A DNA stretch of 64,000 nt from Rhodococcus sovatensis (GCF_037327425.1 NZ_CP147846.1:5456001-5520000); one strand, 5' to 3'; positions 26,245-35,548 are shown, counted from the stretch's first letter. Notes: a model not told the origin generated them from the letters alone. Numbers and translations: made by a program.

Positions 26245-26541
26245 ATGCTCGAGGTCGACTCGGAGTCATTGCGAGCGTTGTCGTCATCGCTGGTCGAGAC
26301 AGCGGACGCTGTCGCTGCACTCGACCCGTCACCGCCAGTGGAGACCGGTGCCGCAGCTATGCCCAACTCAGCGTTCGGAGCAGCGGCAGCATCATCCGCC
26401 GAACCGATACTCGCCGCCTACCGGGCAACAGCCGAACGCATCCGGGCTATGGCCGACGCCGCACTGGCCAGTGCCCACAGCTACGACCAAGCCGAAGCCG
26501 CCTTCCGCGACCAGCTCATCGAATACCAAGGCGGGCTGTGA
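26245..26541 (+). CDS. EspC-like (DUF2580) type VII secretion-associated small helical protein
   Basis: This 98-residue protein begins MLEVDSESLRALSSSLVETA, continues with an Ala/Pro-rich loop, and has a second helix ending SYDQAEAAFRDQLIEYQG. Size, helix-turn-helix layout and the terminal YxxxE/D-like motif (YDQAE) match ESX-associated EspC/DUF2580 proteins, which pair with an exported partner. GAGGGGAG lies seven bases before the ATG. Its stop overlaps the hydrolase start as TGATG, strong evidence for coupled expression. It would act as the secretion partner of the hydrolase. No ESX core genes (eccB/C/D) are in the window, so the secretion machinery must be elsewhere. Confidence 0.72.
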   Translation: MLEVDSESLRALSSSLVETADAVAALDPSPPVETGAAAMPNSAFGAAAASSAEPILAAYRATAERIRAMADAALASAHSYDQAEAAFRDQLIEYQGGL

Positions 26542-28217
26542 TGGCAGTATCGGTTTCGCAGCTACGTGGGTGGAACCCAGTCCTGCTCACCGGCATCGCC
26601 GAGGACATCGCCCGCGTCAACAACATGTTCGACGTGCGTGTCCACTACGTCCGGCGCACCGTCGGCGAGACACGTCCGCACTGGCAAGGCGACACCGCAG
26701 ATGCAGCCGAAGCCCGCGCACTCGCCGAAGAACTCGCCAGCACGCACCTCATCGCCGCCGTCGACGCGTACTCCGCAGCGTTCGGCACGGCAGCACGGGA
26801 GATCGACGCCGTCCGGAATTCGGTTCTTGCCGTCGTCGACTCGGCCCTCGCCGACGGATTCAGCGTCCTCGATGACGGACGTGTCCTCGCCCCCGTCAGC
26901 GCGACCGGCGATGCCGTCGTCGATCTCGTGCTGCAATCGGACTTCGAGCAGCGAGCACGTGGGATCGAGGCCCAGCTCAAGCCGTTGCTGACGAACGCCG
27001 CCGACACCGACGGAACCTGCGCCGCCAGACTGCAACAGGCCGTCGACACCGTCCGTGGCCTCGAAACCACGGACAGTGCAGCGGACTCCTACAGTCCCCA
27101 GGTCACCGCGATCCTCGACGGGCACGCATCCCTACCGGACGACCCGGCAGCCCTCGCCGAGTTCTGGGATCAACTGACGCCTGCTGACAAGGACGGCCTC
27201 GCAGCGTGGGATCCGACCATCGGCAACCGGGACGGACTCCCCGCCGTCGACAAATCCCGCTACAACGCCCAACTGCTGGACACTCTCACCGTCGACGCCA
27301 AGGCGACCCTCGACGCGATCGAAGCCCGTCACCCCGACTGGATGACGGACACCAATCTCCCGCGTGAAATCGGCGCACACACGGCCGAGGACGCGGCAGC
27401 GCTGCGCGAATACGCACGGTGGCTCGATGACCGTGACGCCGCCGAAGCCAGCCTCGCGGGCTACCAGAACGTCCACACCCAACTGGGCCGAGACGGCGCT
27501 CCCGCATTCCTCTTGAACATCGACGACAGCGGCCGTGGGGCGATGGCCCTCAACAACCCCGACACCGCCCAGAACATCGCCACCTACGTGCCCGGAACAT
27601 CGACGGTGCTCGCCTCGATCGACCGTGACATGAGCCGCGCCGAGAACCTGCTCGACGCCGCCAACATGGCCAGCCCCGGACCCAATTCGGTTGTCACCTG
27701 GCTCAATTACACCGCGCCGCCTGATCTGCACGCGGCAACGTCGGAGAGATTCGCCGACGCCGGCGCGCTGCGGCTCGACCGATTCCAGGACGGCCTCAGG
27801 GCGGCACACGACGGACTGCCCGCACACACCACCGTCATCGGTCACAGCTACGGCAGTACCGTCATCGGACACGCGATGCGCGACGGGGCCTCGCTCGACG
27901 TCGACGACGTCGTCTTCGTCGGGAGCCCCGGAGTCGGCGTGGCCGGAGCCGAAGAACTGTCGTTCCACGGAGTGGACCCGTCCGAGAACGCAACCCACGT
28001 GTATGCGACCGCGTCGGTGTCCGATCCAGGGGCATGGACGGGCGGTGTCGTTCCCGACGCCCACGGATCCAACCCCGTCGCACCGCACTTCGGTGCCACC
28101 GTGTTCGGGAGTGACCCCGACACGACGCAGACCTCACACATCAACTACTTCGATCGGGGTAACCCGGGTCTCGACACGATCGGCGCGATCATCGTCGGGC
28201 GGGGCGCGAGCGCATGA
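26541..28217 (+). CDS. DUF1023 alpha/beta hydrolase with N-terminal helical domain, cassette 2
   Basis: This 558-residue paralogue of the 13739 hydrolase starts MAVSVSQLRGWNPVLLTGIA. It has a helical N-domain (VHYVRRTVGETRPHWQGDTA, a W-x-G-like turn) to about residue 150 and a middle region with EFWDQLTPADKDGLAAWDP. The DUF1023 domain has GHSYGSTVIGHAM and a distal SHINYF. The start ATG 26541 overlaps the EspC-like stop, and the stop overlaps the next gene by ATGA. Compared with cassette 1 its C-terminal third is shorter, lacking about 20 residues between TDPVTW-like and FGATVF. Predicted to be exported by a type VII system; the enzymatic target is unknown. Confidence 0.83.
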   Translation: MAVSVSQLRGWNPVLLTGIAEDIARVNNMFDVRVHYVRRTVGETRPHWQGDTADAAEARALAEELASTHLIAAVDAYSAAFGTAAREIDAVRNSVLAVVDSALADGFSVLDDGRVLAPVSATGDAVVDLVLQSDFEQRARGIEAQLKPLLTNAADTDGTCAARLQQAVDTVRGLETTDSAADSYSPQVTAILDGHASLPDDPAALAEFWDQLTPADKDGLAAWDPTIGNRDGLPAVDKSRYNAQLLDTLTVDAKATLDAIEARHPDWMTDTNLPREIGAHTAEDAAALREYARWLDDRDAAEASLAGYQNVHTQLGRDGAPAFLLNIDDSGRGAMALNNPDTAQNIATYVPGTSTVLASIDRDMSRAENLLDAANMASPGPNSVVTWLNYTAPPDLHAATSERFADAGALRLDRFQDGLRAAHDGLPAHTTVIGHSYGSTVIGHAMRDGASLDVDDVVFVGSPGVGVAGAEELSFHGVDPSENATHVYATASVSDPGAWTGGVVPDAHGSNPVAPHFGATVFGSDPDTTQTSHINYFDRGNPGLDTIGAIIVGRGASA

Positions 28218-28657
28218 ACCAATCGGTGACCTCGACACAGGCGCAGGACCGTTCGATGGACGCGCTCGAGCAATCGCTGTCCGCGCTGCCCGCAGCCGTC
28301 CGGTTGGACCGTGTACACCCGGAATTCCCGTGGGCACAGCTGGGTTTCGCGAAATTCGAACCCTGCTACGACGACAACACCACTATCGACGGACCACACC
28401 GCTTTTCGGCAACGTTCTGGGTTGTGGGCAGCGACGGCCGCTCCGATCTCACACTGTTGATCGAACGATGGACTCAGTGGGGCTGGGCAGTCGACGACCG
28501 GTCCGGGCAGCGACTCGGATCTGCGCGTGCGACGTCGTGCGACGACTACCGACTCATAGCAAGGCTCAGTGAGGACGGACAGCTGAGCCTCGGCATCTCG
28601 TCGCCGTGCTTCCCGTTCGAAAATCTCGACAACGTGCACGCGATCGGGCAGCGATGA
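28214..28657 (+). CDS. Small partner protein of DUF1023 hydrolase, non-lipidated paralogue (cassette 2)
   Basis: This 147-residue protein begins MNQSVTSTQAQDRSMDALEQ with no signal peptide. From residue 17 on it aligns with the mature part of the lipoprotein at 15500-16054: RLDRVHPEF, FEPCYDDN, GWAVDD and SSPCFPFEN are shared. The ATG is in an ATGA overlap with the hydrolase and the stop overlaps the YbaB-like gene by ATGA, so the start is firm. The same family therefore appears once as a surface lipoprotein and once as an apparently cytoplasmic protein. A chaperone or immunity role is an inference. No known domain is recognised. Confidence 0.72.
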   Translation: MNQSVTSTQAQDRSMDALEQSLSALPAAVRLDRVHPEFPWAQLGFAKFEPCYDDNTTIDGPHRFSATFWVVGSDGRSDLTLLIERWTQWGWAVDDRSGQRLGSARATSCDDYRLIARLSEDGQLSLGISSPCFPFENLDNVHAIGQR

Positions 28658-29055
28658 GCGGGTTGGAGGAGATCACGGTCAAGGCGGCCCGCATCCAGCG
28701 AGCGGTACAAGCCGTGCGGGGGAGCGCGGTCTCCGACGGCGGCCACGTGCGCGTCGAGGTAGGAGTCGATGGATCGATGACCGATATTGTTATCGGCCAG
28801 TCGTTTTCGATGTTGCCTGCCGAAACCGGAGCAGAACTGATCGCCCGTACCCACGCTGCGGCACTGACCGCGGCCAATCAGGCCGCGCACGGAATCAGGC
28901 GGGAGCTGCTGGAGGACCCGCGCGTCGCACGGTTGGTCGATCAGACCATGACGCAGCCCAACCCGCCCGGGCAGATTCCGACCCAACCCCGGCGAACCGA
29001 CGACTATGCCGTCGCAGAACCGCTGCAGCCCACCTCGATCTACGACCGCTGGTGA
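28654..29055 (+). CDS. YbaB/EbfC-like protein
   Basis: This 133-residue protein starts MSGLEEITVKAARIQRAVQA. It has a central beta-sheet (HVRVEVGVDGSMTDIVIGQS) and a C-terminal helix (TGAELIARTHAAALTAANQA), the alternating pattern of the YbaB/EbfC fold, followed by a disordered Pro-rich tail. Members of this fold are common in type VII secretion loci of mycobacteria, where they may act as chaperones or nucleoid-associated proteins. ATG 28654 overlaps the previous stop (ATGA). It completes the four-gene cassette that starts at 26245. Confidence 0.72.
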   Translation: MSGLEEITVKAARIQRAVQAVRGSAVSDGGHVRVEVGVDGSMTDIVIGQSFSMLPAETGAELIARTHAAALTAANQAAHGIRRELLEDPRVARLVDQTMTQPNPPGQIPTQPRRTDDYAVAEPLQPTSIYDRW

Positions 29056-29465
29056 GGGGTCACGCGGTCGGGATCAAGAGCGAGCGCAGACTCGACGAGT
29101 TTATCCATTCCAGCAACCGGACCGCCTGGATCGGCCTGCTTCTCGGCGGTGGGAGCAACTAGCGGGTGAGTGTGAGGGTGACCGTCTCGCAGTTCAATCC
29201 TGACAGGACCGCACGGACATACGATCGACTGCAGGAACACCCGACGCGGTGAGAATTGGAGGTCTCGTCGTCAGGCTGCTGGAGAGTCCGCGGTCGCGAT
29301 GGATCGTCTCCCGCTTGGAAAATGTGAATGAGTCGAACTTAATTCACCTGAATGACAAATGGATTTCATCGGCGACAGGGAACCACCACCGGGTGTCGTG
29401 ATCGTAACGTGATGGTGATTACATACGACTTCGGAGTTGTAGTTGTCGGGAAGGAGTACGAGCTC
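29056..29465. other. Intergenic region before the sugar transferase
   Basis: About 410 bases with no gene I can support. The right half (29310-29460) is clearly A/T-richer than the surroundings and probably holds the promoter of the sugar transferase gene. No clear terminator stem follows the YbaB-like gene. Confidence 0.4.
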
Positions 29466-30044
29466 GTGCCGAGTGATCAGGCGGACCGAAGTGAAGATGA
29501 GTCGTTTCATTCGGCCGCTGCGACGGTCGCCCTGAGTTCGTGGGACGCGGGCGTCAAATCGATCTTCGACAAGTTCGTTTCGACGGGAATGCTCGTGGTG
29601 CTGGCTCCGATCCTCCTATCGTGCTGGGTCTATGTGAAGAGTGCCAATCCTGGAAAGTCGCCGATCGTGAGGTTGCCCAGAATTGGATTCGGCGGACGCC
29701 GCCTCGAGGTACTCAACTTTCGCGCGCTACCCGGCCACCCGATGGTCACCTACGGGCTCGTCCACCTGCCGGAACTCATCAACGTCCTGCAGGGAGACAT
29801 GAGCCTTGTCGGCCCACGTCCCCGACCCTTCGACGACACGAGGGTGAACGTCCCGGCCGCTGTACGCGTCGAACTCCACCCAGGCATGACCGGACTGTGG
29901 ATTCTCACTCCCCGTACCGAACTCACGCCACAAGATATTTTCTCGCTCGACCGCTCGTACCTGGAGTCGTGGTCGCTTTCCCGAGACATTCGCATCTTGT
30001 TGGCCGCCGCGCGAAAAGTTCGGTACGGACGCGAAACTGTTTGA
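29466..30044 (+). CDS. Minimal sugar-1-phosphate transferase-like protein (bacterial sugar transferase fold), catalytic pair replaced
   Basis: The single-domain, PglC-like layout has one re-entrant/membrane helix (VSTGMLVVLAPILLSCWVYV) followed by the transferase core. VLNFRALPG and DMSLVGPRPRPFDD match the conserved FRSM and SLVGPRP blocks, and HPGMTGLW the later P-G-(I/L/M)-T-G. Where the family has a catalytic Asp-Glu before L-P-Q, this protein reads GLVHLPELINVL, so the D-E pair is V-H. Activity is therefore doubtful or altered. The start is GTG 29466 with AAGGAG ten bases upstream; ATG 29412 in frame is an alternative. A Wzc-like gene lies downstream, suggesting the same polysaccharide pathway. 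Confidence 0.72.
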   Translation: MPSDQADRSEDESFHSAAATVALSSWDAGVKSIFDKFVSTGMLVVLAPILLSCWVYVKSANPGKSPIVRLPRIGFGGRRLEVLNFRALPGHPMVTYGLVHLPELINVLQGDMSLVGPRPRPFDDTRVNVPAAVRVELHPGMTGLWILTPRTELTPQDIFSLDRSYLESWSLSRDIRILLAAARKVRYGRETV

Positions 30045-30498
30045 CTGACCGGATGTCAGGTCCGAAAACGAGCGGTTGGACCTTTTTCTAGCGGCTTTTC
30101 GAGTGACCACCGGAATTTGCAGATCTAACCGTCGAAGAAAGTGCTCGACATTTTTCGACGAGTAGAGCAATTACCGTGTGTCCACTAGTTTGTAGTCAGG
30201 GGCGCTGAGATTCAACGTTGCTGGGCGACGTTCGGAGTAAGAACGCACAATTGTCTGGACCGTTGAGGAGGGGTTGCAGAAGTGGCAGTTGGGAGTGCGC
30301 TGTTGACTCGGCTTGACTTTGGGCGCTCCCCGACTTCCGGTGCCCAGACGAATTCCTCCCTGGCATCGAGTTCGAAACGTATGCGATCAGGCGAGCACAG
30401 TCGCCGCCGGCGGTTCGTTCGATGACGTGACCGAGCGGGACCCCCGAAGATCATGAAACTATTGCTGAAGCTGTGCACAAAGAATGAGGGAGCCCCAA
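30045..30498. other. Intergenic region between sugar transferase and Wzc-like kinase, with stem-loops
   Basis: About 450 bases without a convincing gene. AGGTCC (30058-30063) pairs with GGACCT (30078-30083) and is followed by T's to 30087, a plausible terminator. A second hairpin pairs CGTCGAA (30130-30136) with TTCGACG (30154-30160). The promoter of the kinase gene should lie in the remaining part. Confidence 0.4.
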
Positions 30499-32148
30499 GT
30501 GGAAATCCAGGACTACCTACAGATCCTGCGAGCGCGATGGATGGTCATCGTTGTCACCGTCGCTGTGGCGGTATTGGGGGCACTCGCTGTCTCGCTACTC
30601 ACCACTCCGACCTACCAGTCCTCCAGCCGAGTGTTCGTTTCCACTTCCGGCGGCTCGACCGTCAGTGAGTCGTACCAGGGCAACTTGTTCTCACAGCAGC
30701 GTGTGGCGTCGTACTCCGAACTGGTCACCGGCGAAACTCTGGCCTCGAGGACGATCGACGAGCTCGGCCTGAGCATGTCGCCGGGCACATTGGCGTCGAA
30801 GGTGACAGCGACGTCGACGCCGGACACCGTGCTGCTCGACATCGTCGTCACCGACACCTCTCCTGGCCTTGCCCGTGACATTGCGAACTCCCTCGCGTCG
30901 CAGCTGACCACCCTGGTCCGTGAACTCGAAACACCGGAAGACGGTGGATCACCGGCCGCCGGAGTGCGTCTGGTCGAGCAGGCCCAGGAATCGGCGACAC
31001 CGGTCAGCCCGAAGACCACACGCAACCTTGCACTGGGAGCGGCTGTCGGTCTGCTACTCGGCATCGCGCTCGCAGTCCTACGCGACCGCCTCGACAACAC
31101 CATCAAGACGCGCAGCAGGCTCGAAGCTGCATCCAAGACGCCGCTCGTCGGCACACTGCCGTTCGACAAGACGCTCAAGGAGACGGCCGTCGTCAAGTTC
31201 GGTGCCGGGCATTCCCCCAGCGCCGAGGCGTATCGCGAGCTGCGCACCAACCTGCAGTTCCTCGAGGTCGATCACCCGCCGCGCGTCATCGTCGTCACCA
31301 GCGCGGTGCCCGCCGAGGGCAAGACGACGGTTGCCGTCAACCTTGCACTGGCTCTCGCCGAGGCCGGACACCAGGTGGCCCTCGTCGAAGGTGACCTGCG
31401 CCGTCCGCGAGTCTCGAAGTACCTGAATCTGATCGGCTCGGTCGGTCTGTCGACCGTCCTGGCGAATCAGGCCGACCTGTCCGACGTGTTGCAGCCGACG
31501 CCGTACGAGGGCTTGGAAGTTCTCGCATCGGGACCTCTTCCGCCCAACCCGTCCGAACTGCTCGGCTCCGAGGCCTCGCGCCGCGTGATCGACGAACTGC
31601 GCGGCCGGTTCGACTACGTCATCATCGACGGTGCACCACTGCTGCCGGTGACCGACTCCGCGCTGCTCACTACGCACAGCGACGGCGCGCTCATGGTTGC
31701 TCGCTTCGGCCACACCACCGAGAGTGAGGTCGGCCGGGCCGTCGGCAATCTGGAGACGATCGGCGCGCACATCCTCGGCGCCGTGTTCACGATGATGCCT
31801 GCTGGTCGCAAGGGTAGCGACAACTACTCGTACTACTACGAGACCGACAGCACCATCCCGCGCCAGACACCCAACCCCGTCGCCCCGGGATCGATCGTCA
31901 ACCCGACGTCCGGAGCCACCGCATGGGACGGGTCGATGCCGTCAGCGCCGCTACCTGCCCATGCTCCGCAGCACATCGCGACGCCGGCCGCTCCATACGT
32001 GTCGGCACCGGCCGCTCCGACACCGCCGGTCGAACCCGAGGCGGACGCGCCGTTGTACGCATCGACTCCACCGCGGTCGACTCCTCGTCCGCCGTCATCC
32101 GTCCCGCAGAACGGTGCCGCACCATCGTCGCGTCGGTACAAGGAGTGA
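30499..32148 (+). CDS. Polysaccharide co-polymerase / bacterial tyrosine kinase (Wzz-Wzc-like)
   Basis: This cytoplasmic-membrane protein controls chain length and export through autophosphorylation. The N-terminal Wzz domain has helix 1 (VIVVTVAVAVLGALAVSLL), an extracytoplasmic loop, and helix 2 near residue 175 (LALGAAVGLLLGIALAVL). The BY-kinase domain follows. Walker A is SAVPAEGKTTVAVNLAL. A-prime reads VALVEGDLRRP, with Glu where Asp is usual, and the Walker B-like strand is YVIIDGAPLLPV. The tyrosine cluster YSYYYE is near residue 455, followed by a Pro/Ala-rich tail. GTG 30499 is preferred (VEIQDYLQILRARW; AGGGAG six bases upstream) to ATG 30484. No cognate phosphatase is adjacent. 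Confidence 0.9.
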   Translation: MEIQDYLQILRARWMVIVVTVAVAVLGALAVSLLTTPTYQSSSRVFVSTSGGSTVSESYQGNLFSQQRVASYSELVTGETLASRTIDELGLSMSPGTLASKVTATSTPDTVLLDIVVTDTSPGLARDIANSLASQLTTLVRELETPEDGGSPAAGVRLVEQAQESATPVSPKTTRNLALGAAVGLLLGIALAVLRDRLDNTIKTRSRLEAASKTPLVGTLPFDKTLKETAVVKFGAGHSPSAEAYRELRTNLQFLEVDHPPRVIVVTSAVPAEGKTTVAVNLALALAEAGHQVALVEGDLRRPRVSKYLNLIGSVGLSTVLANQADLSDVLQPTPYEGLEVLASGPLPPNPSELLGSEASRRVIDELRGRFDYVIIDGAPLLPVTDSALLTTHSDGALMVARFGHTTESEVGRAVGNLETIGAHILGAVFTMMPAGRKGSDNYSYYYETDSTIPRQTPNPVAPGSIVNPTSGATAWDGSMPSAPLPAHAPQHIATPAAPYVSAPAAPTPPVEPEADAPLYASTPPRSTPRPPSSVPQNGAAPSSRRYKE

Positions 32149-32168
32149 CCGGGTAGCAGCAAGCCTGA

Positions 32169-33284
32169 CTACTGGAAGTCGGTGAGTAGATCCCACAGCG
32201 GGTCGTCGTAGCCGATGTCGTAGGTGCACTCCGCCGGCCTCGGATCGGGCACGAACGCCCACAGCAGAGCTCCTGCAGTACCGGCTTGTTTCTGCCCGTC
32301 GATCTTCGTGGCGATGCTTGTCGCACGGTCGTCGAGATCGCCGCAGGACCCTGCTAGTTCGCCGATCTCGGCGACCAGCAACGGCTTTCCCACCTCGGTG
32401 GTCTGAGTGATTCGGCGGGCGAGGCCGTTCCACTGATCGCCGGGCAGCGGGACCCCATCGGCGCCGTAGTCGTGGTACTGGAGAACGTCGACGGCAGGTG
32501 ACTGCGCCAGGTAGCGGTACTCGTCGCCCTGGCTCCCGCACTGTCCGCCGCCGGTCAGCCCGGCAGTGATCAGGGTGTCCGGATCGAGGGCGCGAACCTG
32601 AGCGCCCGCAGTGTCGAAGAAGGTGCGTAGCACCTGTGCCGCGTCCGAGGAGCACGTGCGGGTCGACCACGAACAACTCGCGTCGGCGCACGTGCTGGTC
32701 TCGGGTTCACCCACCAGCTCCCATGCGGCGAGGGCGGGCGAGCTCTTCCATCTGTCCACCGCCGTCGTCACCCAGTCCTGGAAGCTGAGGACTGCACTTC
32801 CGGTGGGCGGCGCAGTCCATCCGTCGATGTACCACTGGCGGTCCTTGAATACGTCTCCCTCGCAGGCGCCGTCCTGGGGTGAGAGCACGGGAACGATGAG
32901 TTGGCCGTGCGCCTCCGCCGCTGCGAACACCGCATCCATCGGGCCGAAATCGAGCAGACCGGTGAATCGATTTGTTGCCAGCGCTTGAAATGCGTTGAAT
33001 CGCGTCATGGAATGCGCCGGCAACGAAGAGAAATAGTCGTCCAGGTCGACCATGGCACCGCATCCCGCATTGACGGACCAGTTCGTCGCCAGCTGATAGG
33101 CGTTGAATCCCGTCGGCCACCACGGCGAGCCGTCGAGACTCAGTCCACCGGCGCCTGCGGTGACCCTGGCTGTGGACGGCGGGCTCGCAGGCTGGGCGGT
33201 CGCCGGCATCTGCACCGAGGACACGAAAAACACTGCGAGGGCTGTCATCGCAGCCCATCGAATCGAGCGAGCGGTCCGGGTCAT
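32169..33284 (-). CDS. Secreted glycoside hydrolase, cellulase/mannanase-like (GH5-type clan A)
   Basis: This exported (beta/alpha)8 glycosidase has 371 residues. A Sec signal (WAAMTALAVFFVSSVQMPATAQA-like) is cleaved near residue 31. The core starts LSLDGSPWWPTGFNAYQL. AAWELVGEPE near residue 190 supplies the acid/base Glu, and LLVAEIGELAG near residue 315 the nucleophile Glu, in the spacing of clan GH-A. Several Cys suggest disulfides. It is convergent with the Wzc-like gene and divergent from the BcsB-like gene. Cellulose-synthase loci often include such an endoglucanase (BcsZ/CelR role), so it may trim the polymer made by the neighbouring operon. The exact GH family is uncertain. Confidence 0.78.
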   Translation of the reverse strand: MTRTARSIRWAAMTALAVFFVSSVQMPATAQPASPPSTARVTAGAGGLSLDGSPWWPTGFNAYQLATNWSVNAGCGAMVDLDDYFSSLPAHSMTRFNAFQALATNRFTGLLDFGPMDAVFAAAEAHGQLIVPVLSPQDGACEGDVFKDRQWYIDGWTAPPTGSAVLSFQDWVTTAVDRWKSSPALAAWELVGEPETSTCADASCSWSTRTCSSDAAQVLRTFFDTAGAQVRALDPDTLITAGLTGGGQCGSQGDEYRYLAQSPAVDVLQYHDYGADGVPLPGDQWNGLARRITQTTEVGKPLLVAEIGELAGSCGDLDDRATSIATKIDGQKQAGTAGALLWAFVPDPRPAECTYDIGYDDPLWDLLTDFQ

Positions 33285-33547
33285 TGGATGATGCTAGTCA
33301 GCGGACACGTGCAACGACAATCGGATCACATGTGCGAACAGTGCGCTGCGCGGGTTGAGGGATAGAACATGCACGGTGGGGATAGTGGATAGCTTGTAAA
33401 CAATCTTGACGACTGAATGAATAGCTGCGTTTCTATCAAATAGTCTCTTTGTATTGTGACGATACGGCTCTTTCCGGATGCACCGATTACATTTCCAATC
33501 AATAATGCAACTCGACGGTTTCAACTCTCGAAGGTCGGATTCCCACC

Positions 33548-35548
33548 ATGTTCCGTAGTACCCGCATGTCTTCGTGGCGCGCACGCATCGTCGTGACGAC
33601 AGGTGTTCTTGCGCTCGCCCTACTCCCGGGCACCCCTGCCTGGGGCCAGGATCCAGACGAGCAGGAGTCCACCGAAGCCGCGGCGGATGCGGTCGTTTCG
33701 TCCCTCGACTTCGGCGATATCGGTTTGGGTGGGTCACTTCCGCTGTATGGGCTCGACGGATCGGCACAGATCACGATTCCGGTTCCGACCGGAACCGTGC
33801 CGTCGGAATTGATCGGGACCCTGACCGTCCCGGCATGGCTCGACAGAGGTTGGCTCGACGTCGAATCCGCCGACCGCCCGATCTCCCGCATCGTCCTCGA
33901 CGCGAACGCAGCGACGGTTCCGGTGTCGATTCCGTTGACTGCAGCGGCCATCGTCGGCGGCGCCGTGACGCTCCAGCTGTCCTCGACACTCGTCCCCGAC
34001 GTCGCCTACTGCCCGGACGTGCGCAACGATCCACTCCGACTCATCGATGCCTCCGTCGCGTACGCCGGTTTCCCCGCGATCCCACGGACGCTTGCCGACT
34101 TCCTGCCTCCAGTGCTCCGGCAGCTCACCGTGTTCGTTCCGTCCGAGCCCGACTCCGACGTCATCGCCGCAGCTCTGACGATGACGACGTCGGTGACCGA
34201 CTACTACGGTGCGCAGACCGTGAACGTCGTCGTGCGGCCGGATTCCGAGCTGCAGGGGGCGGTCTCGGACGGGCCGTTCGAACGGTCGGTGGTCCTGTCC
34301 GAGAACTCCGACGCGAGCGCCGAACTCGTCTTCCCGCTCGACCAGGCGCCGCCGCGGCTGTTCGTCACCGGCACCGGCACCGAGCTCGTTGACCAGGCCC
34401 GGCTCGTGACGAGCAACGTCGCGGAACTGGCGTTGTCGACCAAGGCGTTCGCCGGCGCAGCGGTACCGCCTGCCGTGCTCGCACCCGATTCGACCACGCT
34501 CGACGACCTCGGCATCGGTACCGTCACCGGAACCCGCACGGCGTCGATCCCGCTGGATCAGACACGTCTCGGCCGGTCCACCTCAGGAGCGTCGGTGCAC
34601 CTGATCGGCACCTACACACCGGGCTCCGGGTCCCTGACCGCCACCGTCGGCGGGAGGACCCTCGCTGCCTGGCCTGCGGACGACAGTGGTGTTCTCGACC
34701 GGTGGATCGATATCCCCAACGCGACGCTGGAGCGGATCACCACCCTCGACGTCACCGTCGAGCATCCCGCGCAGGGCGCGGCCGCGTGTGGCAGCACCGT
34801 CGTCTCCGAGGTGACGATCGATGGTTCGAGCGTGATCGAGTCCTCGGGCTCGTCGACGCCGGCACCGCTGGGATTCGGCTCGCTACCCCAGGCCCTGATG
34901 CCCCGCGTCGGTATCGCGCTGGCCGACAACACATTCACAAACCTCGTGCGTGCAGTGTCGATCGTCGACGGCTTGCAGCGGATGTCAGGCAGGGCTCTCG
35001 ACGTCGACGTCGTCCCGCTGGACGACGCCCTGAACGGGACCGAACCGGCGATCGTCGTCGCCCCCGACGGCGGGTTGCCGGAGACCGTGTCGCTACCGCT
35101 GTCGTCCACGGGCGTGACGACGTTCTCGACGGAGTCGGCTCAGGGTTCGGAAACCCTGCTCACCCTCGATGCGGCATTGCCGTACGCGAGCATTCAGGTG
35201 GCAGGGACCGAGAGCGACGCGGCGATGCTCGTTGCGTCGTCCAACGGTGCACCGGAGGAGCTGGACAGACTGCTGGGATGGCTCGATGCCGACCCGTCGC
35301 GGTGGTACGGGCTCAGCGGTGACGTCCTGCTCGGTGCCGCGGGTTCCGATCCGTTGTCGTTGTCCAGCGCCGAGCTCGCCGGAGCGGAAGCAGACGCCGC
35401 CGCCGAACCCGACGGTTCCAACGGGCTACTCGTCGCGGGGATCGTCGCCGCGGCCGTGCTGGCTGTGATCGGACTCGGTGCAGCGCTGATCGTCTGGATG
35501 CGCTCGCGTAGAGGTGACTCCGGTAGCGACGATTCCCGCGCGCCATGA
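33548..35548 (+). CDS. BcsB-like cellulose synthase accessory protein
   Basis: This large extracytoplasmic protein has 666 residues. The N-terminal signal is RIVVTTGVLALALLPGTPAWG, and a single C-terminal helix (LLVAGIVAAAVLAVIGLGAA) is followed by RSRRG. Between them are alternating beta-rich domains with LYGLDGSAQITIPVPTG and TLQLSSTLVPDVAYCPDV, typical of BcsB carbohydrate-binding and flavodoxin-like modules. In Gram-negative systems BcsB guides the nascent glucan and activates BcsA through its tail anchor. The next three genes overlap in an operon (stop/ATG overlap ATGA at 35545). No outer-membrane BcsC is expected here. Confidence 0.8.
   Translation: MFRSTRMSSWRARIVVTTGVLALALLPGTPAWGQDPDEQESTEAAADAVVSSLDFGDIGLGGSLPLYGLDGSAQITIPVPTGTVPSELIGTLTVPAWLDRGWLDVESADRPISRIVLDANAATVPVSIPLTAAAIVGGAVTLQLSSTLVPDVAYCPDVRNDPLRLIDASVAYAGFPAIPRTLADFLPPVLRQLTVFVPSEPDSDVIAAALTMTTSVTDYYGAQTVNVVVRPDSELQGAVSDGPFERSVVLSENSDASAELVFPLDQAPPRLFVTGTGTELVDQARLVTSNVAELALSTKAFAGAAVPPAVLAPDSTTLDDLGIGTVTGTRTASIPLDQTRLGRSTSGASVHLIGTYTPGSGSLTATVGGRTLAAWPADDSGVLDRWIDIPNATLERITTLDVTVEHPAQGAAACGSTVVSEVTIDGSSVIESSGSSTPAPLGFGSLPQALMPRVGIALADNTFTNLVRAVSIVDGLQRMSGRALDVDVVPLDDALNGTEPAIVVAPDGGLPETVSLPLSSTGVTTFSTESAQGSETLLTLDAALPYASIQVAGTESDAAMLVASSNGAPEELDRLLGWLDADPSRWYGLSGDVLLGAAGSDPLSLSSAELAGAEADAAAEPDGSNGLLVAGIVAAAVLAVIGLGAALIVWMRSRRGDSGSDDSRAP

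Noticed and set aside
29040..29240. 66-codon minus-strand frame after the YbaB-like gene
   Set aside because: It overlaps the YbaB stop, has no ribosome site that I can support, and matches no family.
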